A stretch of DNA of 7,697 nucleotides. Origin: Bacteroidota bacterium. GTDB taxonomy: Bacteria > Bacteroidota > Ignavibacteria > Kapaibacteriales > UBA2268. The stretch spans positions 1-7,697 of the forward strand of contig JAFRQN010000141.1 in NCBI GenBank assembly GCA_017428585.1, in the 5' to 3' direction. The notes under the pieces are model-generated. The model did no database searches. It was given only the letters and a program-made list of their open reading frames with translations, and was not told the origin of the DNA. How positions within the stretch are numbered: position 1 is the first letter of the stretch; each line of letters starts with the position of its first letter. The position numbers were made by a program, and so were the translations under genes. Positions 1 through 6,436 of this stretch are shown piece by piece.

Positions 1-417
1 AAATTATTAACAAAAACAAATCAAGTAAAAATATTTGTCACTGGAATAGAAAAAGAACGTAATATAATAGAAGAGAATATTCAATTTAATGATAATGTTA
101 TTAATTTAGCTGGTAAATTAACACTTGAACAATTAATATCTTTTATTGAAAAATGCGATGCACTTGTTGCTGCATCAACTGGACCATTGCATATAGCTTC
201 TATGGCAGGCATAAACGCTATTGGATTATATCCGCCTATAAAACCAATGCATCCAGGCAGATGGGCTCCTATTGGAGCAAAAGCAAAATATTTTGTAAAA
301 GATATACAATGCAAAGAATGTAAAAATACTATAATATGCAAGTGCCTGCATGATATAACACCAGAAACTATAATGCAATATATATTACTAAAATGTAAAA
401 CAAAAATTTATAAATAA
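1..417 (+). CDS. Glycosyltransferase family 9 (heptosyltransferase-like), C-terminal part, 5' end outside window
   Basis: The frame is open from base 1 to a TAA at 415-417 and gives the last 138 residues of a protein whose start lies upstream. The fragment is the nucleotide-sugar-binding half of a GT9 / ADP-heptose:LPS heptosyltransferase-like enzyme. Its key motif, STGPLHIASMAG at codons 59-70, is the family's (D/S)(S/T)GPxHxAxxxG signature with the conserved His. It is followed by a Gly-Leu-Tyr-Pro-Pro loop and the GRWAPIGAKA segment. A cysteine cluster (CKEC, then CKC) before the closing helix DITPETIMQYI is usual in this family. Such enzymes transfer a sugar from a nucleotide donor to lipid A core or another surface glycan on the cytoplasmic face of the inner membrane. 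The acceptor cannot be told from this fragment. The ATG at base 187 lies inside the motif region and is not the start. The next gene begins 29 bases downstream with no terminator between them, so read-through is possible. Confidence 0.85.
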   Translation, partial: KLLTKTNQVKIFVTGIEKERNIIEENIQFNDNVINLAGKLTLEQLISFIEKCDALVAASTGPLHIASMAGINAIGLYPPIKPMHPGRWAPIGAKAKYFVKDIQCKECKNTIICKCLHDITPETIMQYILLKCKTKIYK

Positions 418-446
418 ATATTTTAAAAACTAATAACTTAAAGTTT

Positions 447-2735
447 ATGAAACGTTTAGTATTAACTATGTTTGCTGCAGTATTAGTACTAAGTACTATG
501 ACATTAAATGCACAAACTCCAGATAGAAAAATAAAATCTATCAAATTATCTCCAGACGTGGAAAAAATGTATAGAGAACAATTATCTTCTATGCAATCTA
601 AATCACAAAATTCATTGCAGTCTAATGGAATGCAAAGAGTATATCCTGTTAAAAAATTAACAGAAAAAGATATTGAAGTTTTAATGAATAATTCAGGGAC
701 TCAAAGAAAACATGAAATTCTTCCTTCATTAAAAGACGCATTACCTACAGTAAAACCATTGGAAAAGAAGACATCAAATTTACAAGGCGAAATATCAAAT
801 CCACCTTCAAATATAAGATTTCCAGGTGAATTTGAAGAATCACAAGCTGTTTTAGTTTCTATTCCATCTGTCGCCCTTACCCGTATAGGAACTTTTAAAG
901 GAGAAGAATATAATATGTGGGTTGAAGTTTTCGCTAGTTCACAATATTTAGCATACTTTAATGTACCTCCTGGTTATGCTATATTTATTCCTTATTTATA
1001 CGGATTATCAGAAGATCCAAATGAAGCTTATACAGTAGAACATGATAAATATCTCTATGCAGTTAATTTAGGAATTTTTACCAATAATAATACAGGAGAA
1101 ATTGATACAACTATAGCACATATTTGGACTAACTTAATAAATTCTATTCAACAAGAATGTACAGTATGGATTAGAATATCAAACATTAATGACTCTACAA
1201 CAGTAAAAGATTATATGCAAAAAGTAAATATGCCATTAAAAAATTATGAATTTTTCTCAGATGGCAACGGTGAAGATGCATTTTGGGCAAGAGATTGGGG
1301 ACCGTTAGGTTTTTATTATGGTGATCAAGGTAAATTAGCATTTGTTGATGCAGAATACTATCCAGGCAGACTATTTGATGATGAATTTTCAAAATACTTA
1401 TTAAACAAAAAAGGCTATGATTACTATAATTTACCAGTTCATTTAGAAGGCGGCAATATAATGGGTGATGGTTATAAATATATAACTTATAGCGATGTTG
1501 TTTATAATAATAACTCTACTAACCAAGGACAAATTATATATGATGCTTCTCAACAAAAATGGATGCAAAAACAATTTACACCATTAAGCAAAACACAATT
1601 AGACAGCAAGATGAAAGCAGCATTTGGTGCAGAAGATGTAATAGTACCTCAACATTTACAATATGATGGCGGTACAGGTCATATTGATTTATATTTAAAA
1701 CAATTTGATGAAGAAAGTATGCTTATAACTGATATGCCTTCTAAATACAGCAAACTAACAGATTATAAGATAATACAAAAGAATCGTGATATGCTTGCAA
1801 GCAAAAAAACTGCTTTTGGGACAAAATATCGTTTCTTAAATGCTCCATTACCTCGTTTAGACAATGGTGAAATGCCAACTTCAAACGACTCTTTATATAG
1901 CAAAGATCCACGTAGTTATTTAAATGGTGTAATCGTAAATAAATCATACATTTACCCATGTTTTTCTAAGAAAGGCGAAGCAAATTACAACTATGAATTA
2001 GAAGTTCAAAAAACTTTAAAAGAATTATTACCTGGTTATAAATTATGTCCAATTGATGCAAGATATTTATCTCCACAAGGTGGTGCTATTCACTGTATAA
2101 CTATGCAAATTCCAGCAGATCATCCTATTACAATGAGACATAAACCAGTTAGAGACAATATATCATTAACTAATAGTGTTGCTATTACTGTAGAACTTGT
2201 TTCTAATTATGATGCTGATAACATTGCTCTATTCTGGCGTAAACCAAGTTCTTCTACTTGGGCAACTGTTCAATTAACAGCAGATGGCAAAATATATACT
2301 GGTGCAATAGAAGGCAATTTCAGTGAAAACGATACAGTACAATATTATGTTGCTGCAAGAAAAAATAATACCATAAAGAAATGTCTTCCTTATACAGCTC
2401 CAGATGGTTATTACACATTCTATTTTGGCAATACAAGCATAGATCAATTATATAATTATGAACCAACAAGTTCATCTATCGCTTCTATTTATCCAAACCC
2501 AGCAACAAATGCTATTAACGTAATATTCGAAGTAAATAATCCAGGCAATATCAACATAGAAATATTTAATAGTCTTGGACAAGTTGTTAATACTCCAATT
2601 CAAAACAAATATTTTGAAAAGGGTGTATTTACAATTGATGTTGCTAATTTGAATTTACCTGACGGCAATTACTTTATTAGAATGAATTCATTAACAAATA
2701 ATTCTATGTCATCATTTGTTATTATGAATAAATAA
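447..2735 (+). CDS. Secreted agmatine/peptidylarginine deiminase family protein with T9SS type A sorting domain
   Basis: This 762-residue protein starts with a clear signal peptide (MKR, then a hydrophobic stretch; likely cut after A22 in LNA/QT), which supports the start at 447. Residues 23-120 are a polar Lys/Ser/Gln-rich linker I do not recognise. Residues about 122-556 are a PAD_porph-type guanidino-group-modifying core. Visible motifs in order are RFPGEFEESQAVLV (124-137), FWARDWGP (279-286, with R282 and D283), LEGGNIMGDG (333-342), GTGHIDLY (409-416, with H412 and D414), NGVIVNKSYIYP (493-504) and GGAIHCITMQIP (545-556), which carries the likely nucleophile C550. Residues about 565-660 resemble an Ig-like beta domain. 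The end, from IYPNPATNAINV (681-692) to MNK, is a typical T9SS type A sorting domain. The family hydrolyses guanidino groups to ureido groups, releasing ammonia from agmatine or converting protein arginine to citrulline. The motifs look agmatine-deiminase-like, while the export signals and Ig-like domain recall Porphyromonas PPAD, so the substrate is open. The product should be exported and surface-attached or released. Its G+C content is somewhat above its neighbours'. Confidence 0.9.
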   Translation: MKRLVLTMFAAVLVLSTMTLNAQTPDRKIKSIKLSPDVEKMYREQLSSMQSKSQNSLQSNGMQRVYPVKKLTEKDIEVLMNNSGTQRKHEILPSLKDALPTVKPLEKKTSNLQGEISNPPSNIRFPGEFEESQAVLVSIPSVALTRIGTFKGEEYNMWVEVFASSQYLAYFNVPPGYAIFIPYLYGLSEDPNEAYTVEHDKYLYAVNLGIFTNNNTGEIDTTIAHIWTNLINSIQQECTVWIRISNINDSTTVKDYMQKVNMPLKNYEFFSDGNGEDAFWARDWGPLGFYYGDQGKLAFVDAEYYPGRLFDDEFSKYLLNKKGYDYYNLPVHLEGGNIMGDGYKYITYSDVVYNNNSTNQGQIIYDASQQKWMQKQFTPLSKTQLDSKMKAAFGAEDVIVPQHLQYDGGTGHIDLYLKQFDEESMLITDMPSKYSKLTDYKIIQKNRDMLASKKTAFGTKYRFLNAPLPRLDNGEMPTSNDSLYSKDPRSYLNGVIVNKSYIYPCFSKKGEANYNYELEVQKTLKELLPGYKLCPIDARYLSPQGGAIHCITMQIPADHPITMRHKPVRDNISLTNSVAITVELVSNYDADNIALFWRKPSSSTWATVQLTADGKIYTGAIEGNFSENDTVQYYVAARKNNTIKKCLPYTAPDGYYTFYFGNTSIDQLYNYEPTSSSIASIYPNPATNAINVIFEVNNPGNINIEIFNSLGQVVNTPIQNKYFEKGVFTIDVANLNLPDGNYFIRMNSLTNNSMSSFVIMNK

Positions 2736-2761
2736 TATAAAAAATAAATCATTCTTTTATT

Positions 2762-2803
2762 ATAACAAAAAAAGAGAAGTGTCAACTTCTCTTTTTTTGT
2801 TAT
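2762..2803 (+). terminator. Intrinsic terminator after the secreted deiminase gene
   Basis: A perfect 19-bp inverted repeat (2762-2780 paired with 2785-2803) surrounds a 4-base loop, GTCA. The strong inner stem GAGAAGT/ACTTCTC is followed directly by seven T residues (2792-2798), the classical rho-independent form. The left arm has the matching A7 run, so the structure is symmetrical and could act in both directions. However, only the + strand gene ends here (stop at 2735). It separates the deiminase unit from the polyphosphate operon. Confidence 0.9.
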
Positions 2804-2848
2804 TTAAATAATTATTCAAATTAAATTCTTATAATTTTTATACTTATG

Positions 2849-2875
2849 TAATTATTTTTGTTTTGAAAATAATTA
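2849..2875. repeat. A/T-only inverted repeat upstream of the VTC operon
   Basis: TAATTATTTT (2849-2858) and AAAATAATTA (2866-2875) form a perfect 10-bp dyad with a 7-base spacer. It ends 16 bases before the putative -7 element at 2892, a position where an operator could lie. The arms are pure A/T in A/T-rich DNA, so chance occurrence is quite possible. Confidence 0.3.
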
Positions 2876-2891
2876 AAAAAATTGTATATTG

Positions 2892-2899
2892 TATTTTTG
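2892..2899 (+). promoter_or_regulatory. Putative Bacteroidota -7 promoter element for the VTC-DUF4956-DUF2490 operon
   Basis: TATTTTTG fits the Bacteroidota housekeeping sigma -7 consensus TAnnTTTG. It would place the transcription start near 2905 and leave a leader of about 40 bases before the ATG at 2943. The TTG at 2863-2865 is 26 bases upstream, too far for the usual -33 spacing of about 19-21, so the -33 side is weak. A second TATTTTTG occurs at 2853-2860. The site lies after the strong terminator, where a new promoter is expected. Confidence 0.4.
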
Positions 2900-2942
2900 T
2901 ATTATAATTAAAACATATATTAGGAACTAAAATATAAATATA

Positions 2943-3710
2943 ATGAACAACCAAAATCTAGATTCCATATTGCATTCATTTGATACAATACAATTAAGTC
3001 AATTAAGCAATAACTTGAAATTGATGAATCGTATTGATACTAAATATTTAACAAATGAAATACAATTATTAGAATTATTACCTCATTTAGTTTCTAAATA
3101 TAACATACAAGTAGTTGAATCAGATGTAAGAAACAGCAGATACAAAACTTTTTATTATGATACAAAAGATTTAGAAATGTATTTTATGCATCATAATTAT
3201 AGAAGTGTACGCAATAAAATACGAATAAGAAAATATATAGAATCCGATATTAGTTTTTTTGAAATAAAAACCAAAGATAATCATAAAAGAACAACAAAAC
3301 AGCGTATCCAGATATTTAATGATGATATTTATAGCAACAACGATATAAAAAAATTCTTAGAAGAAAATTCAAAATACAAAGTATCTGAATTATATCCATA
3401 CGTAAGTAATGAATTTAACCGTATTACGCTTATAGATAAAGATATGTCTGAAAGACTAACAATAGATTCAAATATACGATTTTCTAATATAAATACTAAT
3501 ATGCAGGCAACATTGCCCAATATAGTTATATTAGAATTAAAACAGCTTTCATCTGAACCATCTTATATTAAATATTTACTCAAAGAATTTGATATATATA
3601 GAAATAGTATAAGTAAATACTGTATTGGATCTATACTTACTAACAAAGCACTAAAACATAATTCATTTAAAAATAAAATGCATTTTATTAATAAATTATC
3701 TATGTGCTGA
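2943..3710 (+). CDS. Polyphosphate polymerase (VTC) domain protein
   Basis: This 255-residue soluble protein has the pattern of the VTC domain, a CYTH-like tunnel fold known from the yeast Vtc4 polyphosphate polymerase. Visible elements are MNRIDTKYL (28-36), the YYDT strand (71-74) with downstream Y80 and H83, and a basic strand RSVRNKIRIRKY (87-98). FEIKTK (106-111) and TTKQR (117-121), NEFNR (156-160), ERLTID (170-175), LELK (197-200) and SKYCIG (224-229) follow. Alternating Arg/Lys residues facing a tunnel, plus the acidic E107 and E198, are what the family uses to bind the nucleotide, metal and growing phosphate chain. By motif order E198 would be the metal-binding Glu. The known family reaction moves the gamma-phosphate of ATP onto a polyphosphate chain. 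Activity of this protein is inferred. It has no signal peptide or membrane segment, so it should act in the cytoplasm, presumably at the membrane through the DUF4956 protein encoded 29 bases downstream. It is the first gene of the operon. Confidence 0.85.
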   Translation: MNNQNLDSILHSFDTIQLSQLSNNLKLMNRIDTKYLTNEIQLLELLPHLVSKYNIQVVESDVRNSRYKTFYYDTKDLEMYFMHHNYRSVRNKIRIRKYIESDISFFEIKTKDNHKRTTKQRIQIFNDDIYSNNDIKKFLEENSKYKVSELYPYVSNEFNRITLIDKDMSERLTIDSNIRFSNINTNMQATLPNIVILELKQLSSEPSYIKYLLKEFDIYRNSISKYCIGSILTNKALKHNSFKNKMHFINKLSMC

Positions 3711-3739
3711 TATTCTAAATATTAAAAATATAAAACAAA

Positions 3740-4420
3740 ATGAAAAATGAATTCAATGAAATAACAAATACACTATTGTTTCCTTCTATCGGAACTTTAG
3801 AAGACATATTACAATTATTAATAAGATTTATACTTACTATACTGGTTACAAGTATAATCATACGATTATTCTATTATAAGAAAACCAAAAGAAATGACTG
3901 GATGTTTACATTTTCAGCGGTCAGTGTAAGTGTATTTTTATTAATATTTCTACTTGGAAGTATAAAAATACAAATAGGATTAGCTTTAGGTATTTTTGCG
4001 ATATTTGGAATTATAAGATATAGAACAGAAATGGTTCCTATTAGGGAAATGACATATTTATTTATTATAATTTCAATATCAGTAATAAATGCTTTAGCAA
4101 TACAATTTAGTTATGCAGAAACTATTATAACAAATATTATATTTATACTTTCTATATGGTTGTTTGAAGTTGTATCTTCAAAGAATCAATTAAATGTTAA
4201 ATATATTTTATATGATAAAATTCATTTAATAACTCCCGATAAAAGACAAGAATTAATATCAGATTTAGAAAAACGTACAGGACTTAAAATTATTAAAATA
4301 GATATTGGACATATCGATTTCATTAGAGATTCTGTTATGCTTAATGTATATTATAAATCAGACAACAATACATTTAATACAGTAGATCAAATAACTCGAC
4401 TGCCTAAACAAGAACAATAA
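3740..4420 (+). CDS. DUF4956 family inner-membrane protein
   Basis: This 226-residue protein has an N-terminal membrane half and a soluble C-terminal half. Hydrophobic segments lie at about 24-44, 56-74, 80-91, 105-122 and 126-144. The stretch GIFAIFGIIRYRTE (84-97), then PIREMTYLF (100-108), is the conserved core I associate with DUF4956. A charged loop between two membrane helices, rich in Arg and Glu, could contact an anionic polymer. Residues about 150-226 form a small alpha/beta-looking cytoplasmic domain (DKRQELISDLEKRTGLK, then short beta strands). Genes of this family are known to lie next to VTC-domain genes in many bacteria, as here, so a role as membrane partner or channel of the polymerase is the obvious inference. 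Direct functional proof is not known to me. The gaps to its neighbours are 29 and 23 bases, with no promoter or terminator visible, so it is very likely co-transcribed. Confidence 0.82.
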   Translation: MKNEFNEITNTLLFPSIGTLEDILQLLIRFILTILVTSIIIRLFYYKKTKRNDWMFTFSAVSVSVFLLIFLLGSIKIQIGLALGIFAIFGIIRYRTEMVPIREMTYLFIIISISVINALAIQFSYAETIITNIIFILSIWLFEVVSSKNQLNVKYILYDKIHLITPDKRQELISDLEKRTGLKIIKIDIGHIDFIRDSVMLNVYYKSDNNTFNTVDQITRLPKQEQ

Positions 4421-4443
4421 AAGAATCCCTATAAATAAAAATA

Positions 4444-5163
4444 ATGAATATAAATAACATATATATTAATTCTCTCAAGATAACTATTATTTTATTAATC
4501 TTTATCAATACTACCTATATATGCCATGCTGCAGAAATGTGGGGTTCCATAATAGACATAGAAATTAATAAAAAAATATCAAATCTGTCTTTAAATCTTG
4601 AAGGTGAATACCGTACAAGAGAAAATTTTTCCGAAAGTGAACGAATAAAAACTACACTTGAAGCTAATTATAAAATAAATAAATATTTAAAAATTGGAGC
4701 TGGATATAGTTTTGTTTGTTACAACGACATAGAAAAAGAATGGGAAAATAGACATCGTTATTTTTTAGAAGCAATTGGTGATTATAATATAAAACGTTTT
4801 AAATTTTCTTTACGAGAAAGAATACAGGGAACATACAGAGAAGATATAAGCGAATATAATAAACAAGGCATTCGTATGCGGGTTAATCCTAAATATGTAC
4901 TGCGAAGCAGAGCAAAATTAGAATATGACTATAAAAAAAGCAATTACTCACCTTATCTTTCTACCGAACTATTTTATAGTCTTAATGATATAGAAGAAAA
5001 TAATATATATAAAATAAGATATCAAATTGGCACTGAATATAAAATTAACAACAATAATTATATAAACGCTTTTTTTAGATACACTACCTTCCATAACTTC
5101 AATGAAGATAATGAAGATGATTGTGATAAAATTATAGGTATTGGATACAAATATAAATTTTAA
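4444..5163 (+). CDS. DUF2490-like outer-membrane beta-barrel protein
   Basis: This 239-residue protein has a signal peptide (hydrophobic residues 10-27, likely cleavage at about 29-30 in CHAAEM). The mature chain is a series of alternating beta strands with aromatic ends: LSLNLEGEYRTRENF (48-62), IKTTLEANYKINKYLKIGAG (68-87), HRYFLEAIGDYNI (104-116), and RFKFSLRERIQGTYRED (118-134). Later strands run to a C-terminal KYKF whose last residue is Phe, as in many outer-membrane barrels. The Trp near the mature N-terminus, the RHRYFLEA strand and the RERIQ motif match the DUF2490 pattern as I know it. I count about 10 to 12 possible strands, enough for a small barrel. As the last gene of the VTC-DUF4956 operon it could receive, anchor or pass the polymer at the outer membrane; this is inference from position only. 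Its stop lies 3 bases from the stop of the convergent FeoB-like gene, with no terminator between. Confidence 0.75.
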   Translation: MNINNIYINSLKITIILLIFINTTYICHAAEMWGSIIDIEINKKISNLSLNLEGEYRTRENFSESERIKTTLEANYKINKYLKIGAGYSFVCYNDIEKEWENRHRYFLEAIGDYNIKRFKFSLRERIQGTYREDISEYNKQGIRMRVNPKYVLRSRAKLEYDYKKSNYSPYLSTELFYSLNDIEENNIYKIRYQIGTEYKINNNNYINAFFRYTTFHNFNEDNEDDCDKIIGIGYKYKF

Positions 5164-5166
5164 TAA

Positions 5167-6432
5167 TTAAAATCCAAATAAAGTACCAACAATTTTAACA
5201 ATAAATGCTAACAACCATGCTGCCCCGATTGTATATACAGACATAAACAGTGGATATTTCCATGTTGCAGTTACTTTCTTGATTACAACAAATACAGTAA
5301 TACACGGGAAGTATATTAAATAAAATACTAAAAAGGCTAAACCAGTTGAAATAGAAAATACCTTTGAACCATCTTCATTAACAGCCTCTCTCATACAAGT
5401 TTGAATATCTTTTCCTTGATCATAATATAAAATTCCCATTGTACTTACAGCAGCTTCTTTTGCAGCAATACCTGTAAATAAAGACACACTCATTTTCCAA
5501 TCAAACCCTAATGGTCTTAAAACAGGCTCAACAAATTTACCTAATTGCATAAGATAGGTATCTCTACTGGCTATTTGCTGTTCTTCAGCTAATTGTGTTT
5601 TTGTATCATTAATCTCAACATTATCATTTTTAGGATAATTATCCAACCACCAAATAATAATAGAAGCTACAAGCACTACAGTAGCAATTTTTTTCATATA
5701 ATCTAATACTTCATGCCCAATTCTTCGACCTATACTTTTTATAGATGGAATACAATATTGAGGCAATTCGATTTCACTATGATCTGTTTTTGCTCTAAAA
5801 ATTGTATTTTTAAAAATAATTCCAAAAATAATAGAGACTATTAATCCAAATAAATAAACTCCAATAATTACTAAAGCTGCTGTTAATTTATCAAATAAAG
5901 TACCTGCTATCAATATATATAAAGGCAATCTTGCCGTACAAGACATGAAAGGCATAAGCAGAATAGTCTTTAATTTATCTGTTCTATTTTTTATATTATC
6001 AGTTGACATTATAGCAATAGCATTACAACCAAACCCCATCAATAAAGGTACAAAAGAATAACCATGCAATCCCATAAAATGCATGGTCTTATCCATAATA
6101 GTCGCAATTCTATATATATATCCTGATAATTCTAAGATAGAAATAAAGAAGAATAAAATAATTATATTTGGTAGAAAAACTAAAACGCCGCCTATTCCAG
6201 AAATTATACCATTTATAAGCAAATCCTTAAAAAAGCTATCAGCCATTTTAGCATCTAATGCTGTACAAATACTATTAACTAAGGAATCTAACCAATCTTG
6301 AGGATAACCACCAATAACAAATGTAGATACAAACATTATTCCTATAATTACAATAAGAATAGGAATGCCAAAAAATTTGTGCAGCAATATATTATCAATT
6401 TTTTTTGTCTGTTCTTTTGTAAAAGTTTTCAT
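5167..6432 (-). CDS. FeoB-like ferrous iron transporter membrane core lacking the GTPase domain
   Basis: This 421-residue multi-pass membrane protein aligns by eye with the C-terminal transport part of FeoB. That covers the KIDNILLHKFFGIPI entry helix (11-25), GGYPQDWLDS (41-50) and GGVLVFLPNIIILFFFISILE (81-101). It also covers the first Gate region GFGCNAIAIMSTD (133-145) with PFMSCTARLP (161-170), the linker IGRRIGHEVLDYMKKIATV, and the second Gate region TGIAAKEAAVSTMGILYY (320-337). FPCITV (375-380) and the last membrane helix follow. The family cysteines C136, C165 and C377 are present. Normal FeoB is about 650-830 residues and begins with a G domain (GxxxxGKS, NKxD) and a helical GDI domain. 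None of this is present, and the frame upstream closes with TAG at 6451-6453, inside holA. Motifs are also altered: family CNVPA is CNAIA, and EDSGYxxRAAF is ELSGYIYRIAT. It may transport Fe(II) or another metal with a GTPase encoded elsewhere, or be GTP-independent. It starts 4 bases after holA and is probably translated from the same mRNA. Confidence 0.85.
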   Translation of the reverse strand: MKTFTKEQTKKIDNILLHKFFGIPILIVIIGIMFVSTFVIGGYPQDWLDSLVNSICTALDAKMADSFFKDLLINGIISGIGGVLVFLPNIIILFFFISILELSGYIYRIATIMDKTMHFMGLHGYSFVPLLMGFGCNAIAIMSTDNIKNRTDKLKTILLMPFMSCTARLPLYILIAGTLFDKLTAALVIIGVYLFGLIVSIIFGIIFKNTIFRAKTDHSEIELPQYCIPSIKSIGRRIGHEVLDYMKKIATVVLVASIIIWWLDNYPKNDNVEINDTKTQLAEEQQIASRDTYLMQLGKFVEPVLRPLGFDWKMSVSLFTGIAAKEAAVSTMGILYYDQGKDIQTCMREAVNEDGSKVFSISTGLAFLVFYLIYFPCITVFVVIKKVTATWKYPLFMSVYTIGAAWLLAFIVKIVGTLFGF

Positions 6433-6436
6433 TTTA

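Noticed and set aside
81..341. 86-codon frame on the - strand inside the glycosyltransferase fragment
   Set aside because: It is the antisense shadow of the GT9 motif region; the + strand frame carries the recognisable family signature.
307..348. Cysteine cluster CKEC...CKC as a possible zinc-binding novelty
   Set aside because: Similar cysteine clusters are common at the C-terminus of GT9 heptosyltransferase-like proteins, so it is a family trait.
1195..1392. 65-codon - strand frame within the deiminase gene
   Set aside because: It overlaps the FWARDWGP active-site region of a clear gene, and its translation has low-complexity composition without family features.
1741..1959. 72-codon - strand frame within the deiminase gene
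   Set aside because: It lies fully antisense to the intact deiminase gene, with no promoter or family likeness.
3329..3520. 63-codon - strand frame within the VTC gene
   Set aside because: It is antisense to the conserved NEFNR and ERLTID motifs and is best explained as a shadow.
6083..6301. 72-codon + strand frame inside the FeoB-like gene
   Set aside because: It is a shadow frame opposite conserved membrane helices; the Lys/Ile-rich translation reflects base composition.
5167..6432. The short FeoB as a decayed pseudogene
   Set aside because: The frame is uninterrupted, keeps both gate regions and the three family cysteines, and starts at a precise domain boundary, so decay is less likely than a deliberate core-only form.
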